This document shows, one piece after another, positions 8,398 to 17,207 of a DNA stretch of 64,000 bases. The notes below the pieces were generated by a model. That model had not been told where the DNA came from. It worked only from the letters and a program-made list of their open reading frames with translations, and made no database searches. The DNA is taken from contig NZ_JPMY01000006.1 in NCBI RefSeq assembly GCF_000761545.1, forward strand, positions 186,001 to 250,000. The letters run 5' to 3'. Numbering within the stretch: the stretch's first letter is position 1; every line of letters starts with the position of its first letter. A program made the position numbers and the translations under genes. This DNA comes from Pseudomonas sp. ML96. GTDB taxonomy: Bacteria; Pseudomonadota; Gammaproteobacteria; Pseudomonadales; Pseudomonadaceae.

Positions 8398-9714
8398 TCA
8401 GTTGCTGCGGGTGACGTTCAGGCCCTTGAGCAGGTTCAGCGCCTGGCTCAGCTGGTAGTCGTCGTCCTGCGGGCGCGGCGTCTGCTGCTTCTTGCTGCCG
8501 CTCGGCTTGTCCGCACCGCCGTTGCCGTTGCCCAGGTGGCCGGCCAGATCGGCTTCCTTGATCAGCTCGCCGCCTTCCTCGCGGGTCAGCTTGGCGCGCG
8601 CCACTTCGATGTCCGGCACGATGCCCTGGGCCTGGATCGAGCGGCCGTTGGGAGTGAAGTACAGCGCGGTGGTCAGTTTCAGGGCGCGGTCGTTGTTCAG
8701 CGGCAGCACGGTCTGCACCGAGCCCTTGCCGAAACTGTCGGTACCCATCAGCACGCCACGTTTGTGGTCCTGCAGGGCACCGGCGACGATCTCCGAGGCC
8801 GAGGCGCTGCCACCGTTGATCAGCACTACCAGCGGCACGCCTTCGCTGGCATCGGCCGGGTCGGCGTTGAAGCGCAGCTCGGAGTTGGCGATGCGGCCTT
8901 CGGTGTAGACGATCAGGCCTTTCTTGAGGAAGTGGTCGGCTACCTCCACGGCGGATTGCAACACGCCGCCGGGGTTGTTGCGCAGGTCCAGCACCAGGCC
9001 GCTGAGCTTCTTGCCGTTGTCCTTGCGCAGCTTGGCCAGGGCCTTGCCGACTTCCTCGCCGGTATTGACCTGGAATTGGCTGATGCGGATCAGGCCGTAG
9101 CCGTCTTCCAGCAGCTGGCTCTTCACGCTCTTGACCTTGATCACCGCGCGGGTCAGTTCGACGTCGAACGGCTTGCCGCCCTCGCGTACCAGGGTCAGGT
9201 TGATCTTGCTGCCGGCCTTGCCGCGCATCTTGTCCACCGCTTCCATCAGCGACAGGCCCTTGGTCGGCTGGCCATCGATCTTGACGATCAGGTCGCCCGG
9301 CTGGATGCCGGCCTTGGAGGCGGGGGTGTCGTCGATCGGCGAGACCACTTTGACGAAGCCATCCTCGGTGCCGACCTCGATGCCGAGGCCGCCGAACTCG
9401 CCGCTGGTGCTTTCCTGCAGCTCGGCGAAGGCTTCCGGCTCCAGGTAGGCGGAGTGCGGGTCGAGGTTGCTGAGCATGCCCTTGATGGCGTTCTCCAGCA
9501 GGGTCTTGTCGTCCACCGGCTCGACGTAGGCGGCCTTGATGCGGTCCATCACCTCGGCGAAGGTGCGCAGCTCGTCCAGCGGCAGCGGCGCCTTGCCATT
9601 GACCGCGGCGGCGGGCGCCTCGGCCTCGGTGGCTTCGGCGGCCAGCAGCGTGGGGCTGCCAAGCAGCAGGCCGAGGGCCAGGGCGATGGGGGTGAGGCGA
9701 CGGAATTGCTGCAT
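8398..9714 (-). CDS. ctpA: Carboxyl-terminal processing protease, S41 family
   Basis: 438-residue periplasmic serine protease. Order: signal peptide (residues 1-24, ending LLAAEA), PDZ domain (about 95-175, with GIEVG and the SKAGIQPGDLI stretch), then the S41 catalytic core. The catalytic serine is in GGSASASE (about residue 301) and the lysine in DSFGKGSVQ (about 328). In Pseudomonas, CtpA with a TPR lipoprotein degrades peptidoglycan cross-link hydrolases. I chose the ATG at 9714 because it begins the signal peptide; a longer frame from 9765 overlaps the upstream gene. It lies downstream of the EnvC-like gene on the same strand, linking two cell-wall functions. Confidence 0.93.
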   Translation of the reverse strand: MQQFRRLTPIALALGLLLGSPTLLAAEATEAEAPAAAVNGKAPLPLDELRTFAEVMDRIKAAYVEPVDDKTLLENAIKGMLSNLDPHSAYLEPEAFAELQESTSGEFGGLGIEVGTEDGFVKVVSPIDDTPASKAGIQPGDLIVKIDGQPTKGLSLMEAVDKMRGKAGSKINLTLVREGGKPFDVELTRAVIKVKSVKSQLLEDGYGLIRISQFQVNTGEEVGKALAKLRKDNGKKLSGLVLDLRNNPGGVLQSAVEVADHFLKKGLIVYTEGRIANSELRFNADPADASEGVPLVVLINGGSASASEIVAGALQDHKRGVLMGTDSFGKGSVQTVLPLNNDRALKLTTALYFTPNGRSIQAQGIVPDIEVARAKLTREEGGELIKEADLAGHLGNGNGGADKPSGSKKQQTPRPQDDDYQLSQALNLLKGLNVTRSN

Positions 9715-9743
9715 GTGAACTCCCAATGTGATGAGGCGCGCGG

Positions 9744-10991
9744 TCATCCCTGTGCGCGGCACCATTGCGCGGGGTCGCTCGGGCGACCCTGCTGGCGGAT
9801 GGCGAAATACAGCGCCGGAGTGTCCTGGCCGCCGCTGGTGCCGACCGTGGCGATGGCTTCCCCGGCTTTGACGATGTCACCGGCGTCCTTCAACAGGCTC
9901 TGATTATGGCCGTACAGGCTCAGGTAGCCGTTACCGTGGTCGAGGATGACCAGAAGGCCGGCGCCGCGCAACCAGTCGGCGAACACCACGCGCCCGCCAT
10001 GTACCGCATGTACCTGGCTGCCGGCGCTGGCGCCGATCATGACGCCGTCCCATTTGGCCCGGGAATCACCGTCGCGGGTGGAGCCGAAGCGCGCCAGCAG
10101 GCGGCCGTTGACCGGCCACGGCAGCTTGCCCTTGGCCTGGGCGAAGGGGCCGCCGAAGCTGGCGCCATCGCTGGAGACGGCCGGGCCTAGCGGTAGCGGA
10201 CGGCGGTTGGGGGTGCGTGCCTGTTCGGCTTCCAGAGCGGCCAGGCGACGTGCCTCTTCGGCCTCGCGCGCCTGGCGGGCGAGCGTTTCCTCGATGGTCT
10301 TGAGAACGCGGGTCAGCTCGATCTGTTCCTGCTCGCGTGCCTTGAGCTTGCGATCGCCGACGCCGTATTCCTTGTTCAGCTTGGCCAGGGCGTTCTGCCG
10401 CTCCTTGCGCGCTGCGGCTAGTTCGGTGCGACGGCTATCGAGGGTGCTCTTCTGCTCCAGCAGCTGGTTCTGCTGGTTGGCGATGTCGCTTTCCACGTTG
10501 GCCAGCTGGCGCAGGGTCTCGTTGAAGGCCGAGAGCTGCTCGAGGCGGGCCTTGCCCAGGTAGTCGTAGTAGGTGAGGGTGCGTGCGAACTGTTCCGGCT
10601 GCTGCTGGTTGAGCAGCAGGCGCAGCGGCTCCTGCTGGCCGCTCTGATAGGCGGCGCGGGCCTGGATGGCGATCAGTCGCTGCTGTTCAAGGCGCGATTG
10701 CTGGAGTTTTTTTTTCTCCTGGTCGAGGCGCTTGAGCTCTTCCTCGCTCTTCTGCAGCTCGCCTTCGAGGCCTTTGACCTGCTTCTCCAGGCCGCCCATT
10801 TCCTTCTCGGTGCGCTGCAGCTCCTTCTGCACGCCGGATTTCTCCTGCTGCAGCTTTTCCAGCAGCTTCTTCAGCTCGGCCACGTCGGCACGGGCGGCTT
10901 CCAGCTGCTTCTGGGTTTGCGCCTTGTCGTCGGCGAAGGCCGGGGCGATCAGGCAGGGCAGGAGGGCGGCGAGGGCAAGGGCGCGGAGCAT
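9744..10991 (-). CDS. EnvC-like murein hydrolase activator with LytM/M23 domain
   Basis: 415 residues: signal peptide (1-18, ending APAFA), a long coiled coil rich in Gln/Glu/Lys/Leu (about 20-265), and a C-terminal M23 domain (about 300-415). The M23 zinc ligands are not all present: KWDGVMIG replaces the first metal site and only one histidine remains in LYGHNQ. This matches EnvC-type activators, which switch on amidases at the division site rather than cleave. ATG at 10991 chosen for the signal peptide. A run of nine A bases (10707-10715, read on this strand) in the coiled coil could allow transcriptional slippage. Confidence 0.9.
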   Translation of the reverse strand: MLRALALAALLPCLIAPAFADDKAQTQKQLEAARADVAELKKLLEKLQQEKSGVQKELQRTEKEMGGLEKQVKGLEGELQKSEEELKRLDQEKKKLQQSRLEQQRLIAIQARAAYQSGQQEPLRLLLNQQQPEQFARTLTYYDYLGKARLEQLSAFNETLRQLANVESDIANQQNQLLEQKSTLDSRRTELAAARKERQNALAKLNKEYGVGDRKLKAREQEQIELTRVLKTIEETLARQAREAEEARRLAALEAEQARTPNRRPLPLGPAVSSDGASFGGPFAQAKGKLPWPVNGRLLARFGSTRDGDSRAKWDGVMIGASAGSQVHAVHGGRVVFADWLRGAGLLVILDHGNGYLSLYGHNQSLLKDAGDIVKAGEAIATVGTSGGQDTPALYFAIRQQGRPSDPAQWCRAQG

Positions 10992-11045
10992 GGGGGAATC
11001 GGCACCAGGGGGAGGGACGGGCCTAGTATGCCCGTGGCGCCGGGC

Positions 11046-11082
11046 AAAAAAAACGCCCGCAGGCGGCAGCCGGCGAGCGTTT
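11046..11082 (-). terminator. Probable terminator after gpmI (minus strand)
   Basis: Read on the minus strand, AAACGC and GCGTTT-type arms around a GC-rich centre run into eight T bases. It lies between gpmI and the EnvC-like gene. The stem has a mismatch. Confidence 0.5.
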
Positions 11083-11122
11083 CGCGGATTGCTCCGCTTA
11101 AGAGTCTGTTCGCGATCTCGCG

Positions 11123-11200
11123 AGCTAGAGAAAAACAAGGCGGAAGTGGCTGAGGAAGCGCAGTTTACGAATGGTAAATGAGCATTCCGAAGCTGCTTCC
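11123..11200 (+). repeat. Dispersed imperfect-palindrome element, copy A
   Basis: Intergenic element starting GCTAGAG-N5-CAAGGCGG. It contains a roughly 27-base imperfect inverted repeat centred on TTTAC-GAATG-GTAAA. A related element in the opposite orientation lies near 49.7-49.8 kb; both share the AGTTTAC...GTAAATGAGCAT core and the GCTAGAG end. It encodes nothing obvious and lies downstream of gpmI. Confidence 0.7.
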
Positions 11201-11241
11201 AACGTGGTTTTTCCGACGCGCAGCAGGTCGCGGGCGGGCTC

Positions 11242-12777
11242 CTATTGCAGTTGGACGATGGTCTTGCCAGTCATCTCCGCCGGTACCGGCATGCCCATCA
11301 GGGTCAGCAGGGTCGGTGCTACGTCGGCCAGTACGCCGCCGGCGCGGATGGTCGCCGGGCGCTTGCCTACATAGATGAACGGCACCGGCTCGCAGGTGTG
11401 TGCGGTGTGCGCCTGGCCGGTGCACTCGTCTTCCATCTGCTCGACGTTGCCATGGTCGGCGGTGATCAGCGCTTCGCCGCCGACCTTGTCCAGCGCCTCG
11501 ACGATGCGGCCGACGCAGCTGTCCAGGGTCTCGACGGCGGCGACGGCGGCAGCGAACACGCCGGTGTGGCCGACCATGTCGCCGTTGGCGTAGTTGACGA
11601 TGATCACATCGAAGCGCTGGTTCTCGATGGCGTCGACGATCTTGTCGGTGACTTCCGGCGCGCTCATCTCCGGCTTGAGGTCGTAGGTGGCGACGTTCGG
11701 CGACGGGATCAGGATGCGCTCTTCGCCGGCGAAGGGCTCTTCCCGGCCGCCGGAGAAGAAGAAGGTGACGTGGGCGTACTTCTCGGTCTCGGCGATACGC
11801 AGCTGGGTCTTGCCGTTGTTGGCCAGGTATTCGCCGAGCACGTTGGTCAGCGCCTCCGGCTTGTAGGCGCTGGGCGTCGGGATGCTGGCTGCGTACTGGG
11901 TCAGCATGACGAAGCCGGCCAGTTGCGGGGCGCGGGCGCGAGCGAACTCCTTGAAGTCGGCCTCGACGAAGGCGCGGGTCAGCTCGCGAGCGCGGTCGGC
12001 GCGGAAGTTCATGAAGACGATGGCGTCGCCGTCTTCCACTTTCACCGGCGCGCCGATGGTAGTGGCCTTGACGAACTCGTCGCTCTCGCCGCGCTCGTAG
12101 GCGGCGGCCAGGCCTTCCACGGCATTGGCGGCGTTGAATTCGCCCTTACCGTCGACGATCAGGTTATAGGCCTGTTCGACGCGGTCCCAGCGATTGTCGC
12201 GGTCCATGGCGAAGTAGCGGCCGGTGAGGCTGGCGATGCGGCCCTTGCCGAGCTTGGCGAAGGTGGCGTCGAGCAGTTCGATGGACGGCTGGGCGCTCTT
12301 CGGTGGGGTGTCGCGGCCGTCGAGGAAGGCGTGCAGGTAGATCTTTTCGGCGCCGCGCTGGGCGGCCAGCTCGGCCATGGCGACCAGGTGGTCCTGGTGG
12401 CTGTGTACGCCGCCGTCCGAGAGCAGGCCGAGGATATGCACGGCTTTGCCGGTGTTCACGGCTTTATCTACGGCAGCATTGATCTCGCTGTTCTCGAAGA
12501 ACTCGCCGTCGCGGATCGCCTTGGTCACGCGGGTGAAGTCCTGATACACCACGCGGCCGGCGCCGAGGTTCATGTGGCCGACCTCGGAGTTGCCCATCTG
12601 CCCGTCCGGCAGGCCCACGTCCATGCCGCTGCCGGAGATCAGGCCGTGCGGGAAGGTGGCGCGCAGACGGTCGTAGACCGGCGTGCTGGCGGCGTGGATG
12701 GCGTTGTACTCGGGATTATCACTGTGGCCGAAGCCATCGAGGATGATCAGGACCAGAGGTTTGGGCATGGCGCTCAT
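11242..12777 (-). CDS. gpmI: 2,3-bisphosphoglycerate-independent phosphoglycerate mutase
   Basis: 511-residue cytoplasmic glycolytic enzyme that interconverts 3- and 2-phosphoglycerate with two Mn ions, of the alkaline-phosphatase superfamily. The N-terminal LVILDGFG metal motif and the phosphoserine motif [12 protein letters not shown] (Ser near residue 65) are clear. ITADHGN and [10 protein letters not shown] supply C-terminal metal ligands. The start at 12777 (MSAMPKP) fits the family's usual short N-terminus; ATGs nine codons upstream and three downstream also exist. It is divergent from the rhodanese gene. Confidence 0.97.
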   Translation of the reverse strand: MSAMPKPLVLIILDGFGHSDNPEYNAIHAASTPVYDRLRATFPHGLISGSGMDVGLPDGQMGNSEVGHMNLGAGRVVYQDFTRVTKAIRDGEFFENSEINAAVDKAVNTGKAVHILGLLSDGGVHSHQDHLVAMAELAAQRGAEKIYLHAFLDGRDTPPKSAQPSIELLDATFAKLGKGRIASLTGRYFAMDRDNRWDRVEQAYNLIVDGKGEFNAANAVEGLAAAYERGESDEFVKATTIGAPVKVEDGDAIVFMNFRADRARELTRAFVEADFKEFARARAPQLAGFVMLTQYAASIPTPSAYKPEALTNVLGEYLANNGKTQLRIAETEKYAHVTFFFSGGREEPFAGEERILIPSPNVATYDLKPEMSAPEVTDKIVDAIENQRFDVIIVNYANGDMVGHTGVFAAAVAAVETLDSCVGRIVEALDKVGGEALITADHGNVEQMEDECTGQAHTAHTCEPVPFIYVGKRPATIRAGGVLADVAPTLLTLMGMPVPAEMTGKTIVQLQ

Positions 12778-12859
12778 GGCGGCTCGCTCGTTCGAGGTGA
12801 TCAAAAAAGGTCGCGCATTTTAGCGGTGTAACGCCTGCGGCGTCACCGCCGGGCGGGGC

Positions 12860-12887
12860 TTGGCCGACCTGTGGGGCTGTGTATACT
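12860..12887 (+). promoter_or_regulatory. Sigma-70 type promoter for the rhodanese-grxC-secB run
   Basis: TTGGCC (-35) and TATACT (-10) separated by 16 bases lie 31 bases upstream of the ATG at 12919, in the divergent gap with gpmI. Confidence 0.55.
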
Positions 12888-12918
12888 GGCCGCCATTTTA
12901 AGGCTATGGAACCCCGCG

Positions 12919-13332
12919 ATGTTGGCCCACCTGATTGAATTTGCCACTAACCACTATGCATTGAGTGGATGCTTCGCCTTCCTGCTGGTGCTGCTCATCG
13001 TCACCGAACTGCGCAAGGGCGGTCAGAGCCTGTCCAGCCGCGAGCTGACCGCGCTGGTCAACAGCGACCAAGGTGTGGTGCTGGATATCCGCAATCAGAA
13101 GGATTTCTCCGCCGGCCATATCGTCGACGCGATCAATATTCCTTTCGACAAACTGGCCGGTCGCATGGTCGAACTGGAAAAGCACAAGGCCAAGACCCTT
13201 ATCGTGGTCGACGCCATGGGCCAGCATGCCGGCACTGTTGCGCGTGACCTGAAGAAGGCCGGCTACACCGCAGCCAAGCTGGGCGGCGGCATCGCCAGCT
13301 GGCGCGGCGACAACCTGCCCGTGGTCAAGTGA
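12919..13332 (+). CDS. Membrane-anchored rhodanese-like protein lacking the active-site cysteine
   Basis: 137 residues: one N-terminal membrane segment (about residues 12-30) and a rhodanese-homology domain containing the VVLDIRNQKDFSAGHI core and GGGIASW end. At the active-site loop the sequence reads VDAMGQHAGT, with no cysteine where sulfurtransferases have one, so sulfur transfer by the standard mechanism is unlikely. It probably acts as a binding or scaffolding domain. It is followed after one base by grxC and then secB, forming a conserved run in pseudomonads. Confidence 0.88.
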   Translation: MLAHLIEFATNHYALSGCFAFLLVLLIVTELRKGGQSLSSRELTALVNSDQGVVLDIRNQKDFSAGHIVDAINIPFDKLAGRMVELEKHKAKTLIVVDAMGQHAGTVARDLKKAGYTAAKLGGGIASWRGDNLPVVK

Positions 13333-13333
13333 C

Positions 13334-13588
13334 ATGTCCGAGGTGGTCGTCTACTCCAGCGCCTGGTGCCCCTACTGCATTCGCGCCAAGCAGCTGCTGA
13401 CCAGCAAGGGCGTGGCCTTTCGCGAGGTCAGCGTGGACGGCAAGCCCGATGTCCGCGCCGAGATGACCCGCAAGGCGGGCCGCACCTCGGTGCCGCAGAT
13501 CTGGATCGGCGCTACCCATGTCGGTGGCTGTGATGATCTCTACGCCCTGGAGCGCGCCGGCAAGCTCGACGCGCTGCTGCAGGCCTGA
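13334..13588 (+). CDS. grxC: Glutaredoxin 3
   Basis: 84-residue monothiol/dithiol oxidoreductase of the thioredoxin fold. The dithiol active site CPYC is at residues 12-15, the cis-proline motif TSVPQIWI near residues 51-58 and the GGCDD glutathione-contact motif near 63-67. It reduces disulfides using glutathione in the cytoplasm. The start lies one base after the rhodanese stop, so translation may be coupled. Confidence 0.96.
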   Translation: MSEVVVYSSAWCPYCIRAKQLLTSKGVAFREVSVDGKPDVRAEMTRKAGRTSVPQIWIGATHVGGCDDLYALERAGKLDALLQA

Positions 13589-13622
13589 ACCCTTTCAGAA
13601 ACCCGAAACAAGAAGAACCGCC

Positions 13623-14096
13623 ATGACCGAACAAGCGAACAACGGCGCTGCCGCCGAGCAAGAAGGCCCACAATTCTCCCTGCAGCGCATCTACGTGAAG
13701 GACCTGTCCTTCGAAGCGCCGAAGAGCCCGGAAATCTTCCGCCAGGAGTGGGCGCCGAGCGTGGCGCTGGACCTGAACACCAAGCAGAAGCAGCTGGACG
13801 GCGACTTCCAGGAAGTCGTGCTGACCCTGTCCGTGACCGTGAAGACCGGTGAAGAAATCGCCTTCATCGCCGAAGTGCAGCAGGCCGGTATCTTCCTGAT
13901 CAAGGGCCTGGACGCCGCTTCCATGAGCCACACCCTCGGCGCCTTCTGCCCGAACATCCTGTTCCCGTATGCCCGTGAGGCGCTGGACAGCCTGGTGATC
14001 CGTGGTTCCTTCCCGGCCTTGATGCTGTCGCCGGTGAACTTCGACGCCCTGTACGCCCAGGAACTGCAACGCCAGCAGGCCGCCGCTCAGGCCTGA
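13623..14096 (+). CDS. secB: Protein-export chaperone SecB
   Basis: 157-residue acidic tetrameric chaperone that keeps preproteins unfolded and hands them to SecA. The [14 protein letters not shown] stretch (about residues 24-37) and the [19 protein letters not shown] segment (about 113-131) are hallmarks. The ATG at 13623 follows an AAGAAGAACCGCC leader; longer frames upstream run into grxC. A bidirectional terminator follows. Confidence 0.97.
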   Translation: MTEQANNGAAAEQEGPQFSLQRIYVKDLSFEAPKSPEIFRQEWAPSVALDLNTKQKQLDGDFQEVVLTLSVTVKTGEEIAFIAEVQQAGIFLIKGLDAASMSHTLGAFCPNILFPYAREALDSLVIRGSFPALMLSPVNFDALYAQELQRQQAAAQA

Positions 14097-14109
14097 TCGC
14101 GTCGCCATG

Positions 14110-14136
14110 AAAAAGCCGCCCTCGGGCGGCTTTTTT
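14110..14136. terminator. Bidirectional intrinsic terminator between secB and trmL
   Basis: GCCGCCC / GGGCGGC stem with a 2-base central loop, A5 on the left and T6 on the right, between convergent secB and trmL. Confidence 0.9.
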
Positions 14137-14140
14137 CGTT

Positions 14141-14602
14141 TCAGGAGCCGGCGAAGTCGAGCTGGCGCCAGCCTTCGTAGACCACCACCGCCACTGCGTT
14201 GGACAAATTCAGGCTGCGGCATTCTGGGCGCATCGGCATGCGCAGGCGGTTTTCGTCGGGGAACTGGGCGAGGACCTCGGCAGGCAGTCCGCGACTTTCC
14301 GGTCCGAAAAGCAACATGTCTCCCGCCTGGTATTCCATATGCGCGTAGCTGTGACTAGCCTTGGTGGTGAATGCCAAGATTCTGTCGGGGCGAACGGACG
14401 TGATACAGTCCTCCAAGGAATAGTGGCGTTTCAATGTCGCGTATTCGTGGTAGTCCAGTCCGGCCCGGCGCAGACGCTTGTCGTCCAAGTCGAAGCCGAG
14501 CGGCTCGATCAGATGCAGATGGCAGCCGGTATTGGCGCAGAGGCGGATGATGTTGCCGGTGTTGGGAGGAATCTCCGGCTGGAACAGGACGACATGGAAC
14601 AT
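14141..14602 (-). CDS. trmL: tRNA (cytidine/uridine-34-2'-O)-methyltransferase
   Basis: 153-residue SPOUT-class enzyme that methylates the 2'-O of the wobble base of some tRNA-Leu species, using S-adenosylmethionine. It has the N-terminal PEIPPNTGNIIRLCANTG motif, the central LLFGPESRGLP and the C-terminal SLNLSNAVAVVVYE, which build the trefoil knot. Its length matches TrmL. It is divergent from the first msh gene. Confidence 0.95.
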   Translation of the reverse strand: MFHVVLFQPEIPPNTGNIIRLCANTGCHLHLIEPLGFDLDDKRLRRAGLDYHEYATLKRHYSLEDCITSVRPDRILAFTTKASHSYAHMEYQAGDMLLFGPESRGLPAEVLAQFPDENRLRMPMRPECRSLNLSNAVAVVVYEGWRQLDFAGS

Positions 14603-14704
14603 TGATCAGGCTCAGGTAGGTCTGTAGCTGCCATTCTACAATGCACTTGGCGCGACTCGCCCGAACAAGGGTGAGCGGAGCAGGGAGCAAGGGGGATTTC
14701 GCCG

Positions 14705-15622
14705 TTGGTGTGGTTCGCGAAAAAAAGAACGACAGCGGACGGGTTGTTGGGCATCGAGACCGGGCCCGAAGGCATTGCCCTGGCGCGTGTACAGCGTGTG
14801 CCCGGTGAGGCGCCGCGTCTGCTCGACTGTCTGTTTCGCAAGGCCGCTCCGGCCGAGCAACCCGCTGCGCTCAAGGCCCTGGTCGCCGAGCGTGGCCTGA
14901 CCGGGATGCCGGTCAATCTGGTTCTGCACCCCGCGACTTATCAGATGCTGCTGCTCGATGCGCCCGACGTGGCCGCCGAAGAGCTGCGCGATGCCATGCG
15001 CTGGCGGGTCAAGGACCAGATCGCCGAGCCGCTGGAGCAGGTGGTGGTGGATGCCTTCCGTCTGCCCGATGACGCCTACCGTGGCCGCTCGCGCATGGCC
15101 TATTGTGCGGTGCTGGCCAAGGCACGCATGCAGGCCTGCGGCGACCTGATCGAACAGGCCGGCCTGCATCTCCACAGCATCGACATCACTGCCTTGGCGT
15201 TCCGCAACCTCGGCCTGCTGGCCGGCGCCGAGAACATGAATATCGCCTTGCTGCGCCTGCGCTCCAGCGAGGGCGTGATCTGCGTGCAGAGCGGCGCCGA
15301 CCTGTACATGGTGCGGCGCATCGAGCAGGGCCTGGATCGCGCGAATGGCGACTACGGCACCGTGACCCTGGAGATTCAGCGCTCGCTCGACTATTTCGAG
15401 AGCCAGCTGGGCAAGGGCTACATCAATCGCCTGCTGCTGCTGCCGACCAAGCGAGACGGCGCGGCTGCGCTGCAGGCGCTGTCCGCCGGCCTGGCGGTCA
15501 AGCTGCAGGGGCTGGATCTGCGCGAGCTGTTCCCCGGCCAGGCCAGCGCCGAGATCGACAGCACCGAGCAGGCCTACTGCATGGCGGCTGTCGGCGGCGC
15601 CCTGCGTCAGGAGGTGTCCTGA
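14705..15622 (+). CDS. mshI1: MSHA biogenesis protein MshI1 (PilM-like)
   Basis: 305-residue cytoplasmic actin-like protein of the PilM/MshI type, expected to form the inner-membrane platform with the next two products. It opens with GLLGIETGPEGIALARV, the PilM-like first strand pair, and has an RWRVKDQI motif near residue 100. No membrane segment is seen. TTG at 14705 sits 9 bases after an AAGGGGG ribosome site and is my preferred start; GTG at 14708 is the alternative. First gene of a 17-kb msh operon; its TGA overlaps the next ATG. Confidence 0.82.
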   Translation: MVWFAKKRTTADGLLGIETGPEGIALARVQRVPGEAPRLLDCLFRKAAPAEQPAALKALVAERGLTGMPVNLVLHPATYQMLLLDAPDVAAEELRDAMRWRVKDQIAEPLEQVVVDAFRLPDDAYRGRSRMAYCAVLAKARMQACGDLIEQAGLHLHSIDITALAFRNLGLLAGAENMNIALLRLRSSEGVICVQSGADLYMVRRIEQGLDRANGDYGTVTLEIQRSLDYFESQLGKGYINRLLLLPTKRDGAAALQALSAGLAVKLQGLDLRELFPGQASAEIDSTEQAYCMAAVGGALRQEVS

Positions 15623-16233
15623 TGCAGAACGTCAACCTCTACCAGGTCGAGCGCCAGCGTCGGGATGGCCCGGAAAAGGTGCAGATGCTGCTTGGTCTGG
15701 CCCTGCTGGGTTTGCTTTGTCTGATCCACGCCGCCTGGCAGGGCTGGCAGTGGCACGCCGCCGGGCAGCACCAGGCCGCGGCCGAACTCAAGGCGCAGCA
15801 GCAGGAAGCGAACCTGGCCACTGCTCAGGCCAGCTTCATCGAACCACACCTGGACGAGCACTTGCCCACCGAGTTGGCCGCTCAGGAGGCGCGCAATCGT
15901 GAACTGCAGCGGCTCATGGCTTACCTGCAGACGCTGGCCAAGCAGCATCGCGCCGGCTTCGCCGTACCGCTGCAGGCCCTGGCCGAGCAGCATCCGCAGG
16001 GCGGGCTGTGGCTGAATGGCATCCACCTGAGCGACGGCGGCGCGCAGCTGCGTCTGCAGGGGCGCAGCCAGAACCAGGAGCTGCTGCCGGTGTATCTCGA
16101 CGCCCTGGGCGCCAGCGAAGTATTCAAGGGGCGTGAGTTCGCCCGCCTGGATGTGAAGCGCGGCGAGGACCAACTGCTGGACTTCGACCTGTCCTCGCGC
16201 CCCGCCGATCAGGAGAAGAAGGCCGATGAATAA
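15622..16233 (+). CDS. mshI2: MSHA biogenesis protein MshI2 (PilN-like)
   Basis: 203-residue bitopic membrane protein. The N-terminal MQNVNLYQVERQR resembles the PilN cytoplasmic peptide that docks PilM. A membrane segment follows (about residues 23-42), then an Ala/Gln-rich coiled coil and a ferredoxin-like periplasmic domain. A strong AGGAGGTG ribosome site precedes the ATG, which overlaps the upstream stop by one base. Some MSHA systems have this fused to MshI; here it is separate. Confidence 0.82.
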   Translation: MQNVNLYQVERQRRDGPEKVQMLLGLALLGLLCLIHAAWQGWQWHAAGQHQAAAELKAQQQEANLATAQASFIEPHLDEHLPTELAAQEARNRELQRLMAYLQTLAKQHRAGFAVPLQALAEQHPQGGLWLNGIHLSDGGAQLRLQGRSQNQELLPVYLDALGASEVFKGREFARLDVKRGEDQLLDFDLSSRPADQEKKADE

Positions 16234-16903
16234 GTGGCTGCAGCGCTGGCAGGGCATGGCCGCCCGTGAGCAGTGGCTGACCTACTGCGTGGGCCTGGCG
16301 CTGCTGGGCATGTGCTATCTGCTGCTGATCGGCGACCCGTTGAGCTCTGCAGTGGCGAGCCGCGAGTCCGCCGCCAAGCTGGCCGAAGGGCGCGCCGCCG
16401 AGGCGGAGGCTGGACTCGCCGAGCTCGATGCCAGGCTCAAGGCCGATCCCAATATCCCCTACCGCAGTGCCTTGCTCGTGGCCTCCGCCACCCGCGAGGA
16501 TCTGATCCGCCAGGTCGATACCGGCACCTCCGAGTTGGTGACCCCGGAGAAGATGAAGGCGGTGCTGGAGAGCCTGCTCAAGGCCCAGCAGGGCCTGAGC
16601 CTGATGGGCATGCAGAGCTTCAGCGAGCCGGTGCAGCTGCCGCAGGAAAACCAGCCGGCCAGCACAACGGCAGTTGAGAAACCGGCTGCTGCCGAGGTGA
16701 CCCTGTACCGCCATGGCCTGGTGCTGGAGCTGGAGGGCGGCTACTTCGATCTGTTGCAGTACCTCGCTGCCGTGCAGAGCAGCGGCTGGAAACTGAACTG
16801 GGACAGCCTCGACTACGAGGTCGGTGAGGCCGGCCCGAGTCGCGCCAAGATCAGCCTGAAACTCTTCACCTTGAGCCGCAAGGCGGGATGGGTCGGTGTC
16901 TAG
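16226..16903 (+). CDS. mshJ: MSHA biogenesis protein MshJ (PilO-like)
   Basis: 225 residues with one membrane segment (about 18-36), a coiled coil rich in Ala/Glu (about 45-75) and a periplasmic domain with VTPEKMKAVLESLL and GYFDLLQYL helices, as in the MshJ/PilO family. It should pair with the PilN-like protein in the alignment complex. It overlaps the upstream gene by 8 bases and the downstream GTG by 8 bases, so expression is tightly coupled. Confidence 0.85.
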   Translation: MNKWLQRWQGMAAREQWLTYCVGLALLGMCYLLLIGDPLSSAVASRESAAKLAEGRAAEAEAGLAELDARLKADPNIPYRSALLVASATREDLIRQVDTGTSELVTPEKMKAVLESLLKAQQGLSLMGMQSFSEPVQLPQENQPASTTAVEKPAAAEVTLYRHGLVLELEGGYFDLLQYLAAVQSSGWKLNWDSLDYEVGEAGPSRAKISLKLFTLSRKAGWVGV

Positions 16904-17207
16904 AACCCTGCTACTGAGCCTACTGCTGGGCTGCGGCCTGGCCCAGGCGGCCGTCGATCCGACCCAGCCGCCGGCCAACCTGCGTCCGGCCAGCGCGGAG
17001 CACGCGCCTGCGGCTCTTGAGCTGCAGGCCATACTGCGTGGAGCTCATGGCAGCCGCGCGGTGATCGACGGCCAGACCCTGCGCGTCGGCGAAGAACACG
17101 CCGGCCTGCGCGTGCTGGCCATCCATCCGCAATCCGTATTGATCGAGCGTCAGGGCCAGCGAGAGCTGCTGCGCCTGGCTGAACCCGTTATGAAGCCGAG
17201 CCGATGA
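16896..17207 (+). CDS. mshK: MSHA biogenesis protein MshK (PilP-like)
   Basis: 103 residues: signal peptide (about 1-19, ending GLAQA), then the DPTQPP motif and a small beta domain with LQAILRG, RAVIDGQTLRVGE and VLIERQG, typical of MshK/PilP/GspC homology-region proteins that bind the secretin. The start is a GTG inside the end of mshJ. There is no clear lipobox, unlike PilP. Confidence 0.8.
   Translation: MSRTLLLSLLLGCGLAQAAVDPTQPPANLRPASAEHAPAALELQAILRGAHGSRAVIDGQTLRVGEEHAGLRVLAIHPQSVLIERQGQRELLRLAEPVMKPSR

Noticed and set aside
8368..9903. Plus-strand open frame across ctpA
   Set aside because: The minus strand encodes a full protease with all catalytic residues.
11245..12831. Plus-strand open frame across gpmI
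   Set aside because: gpmI on the minus strand is complete with its phosphoserine motif.
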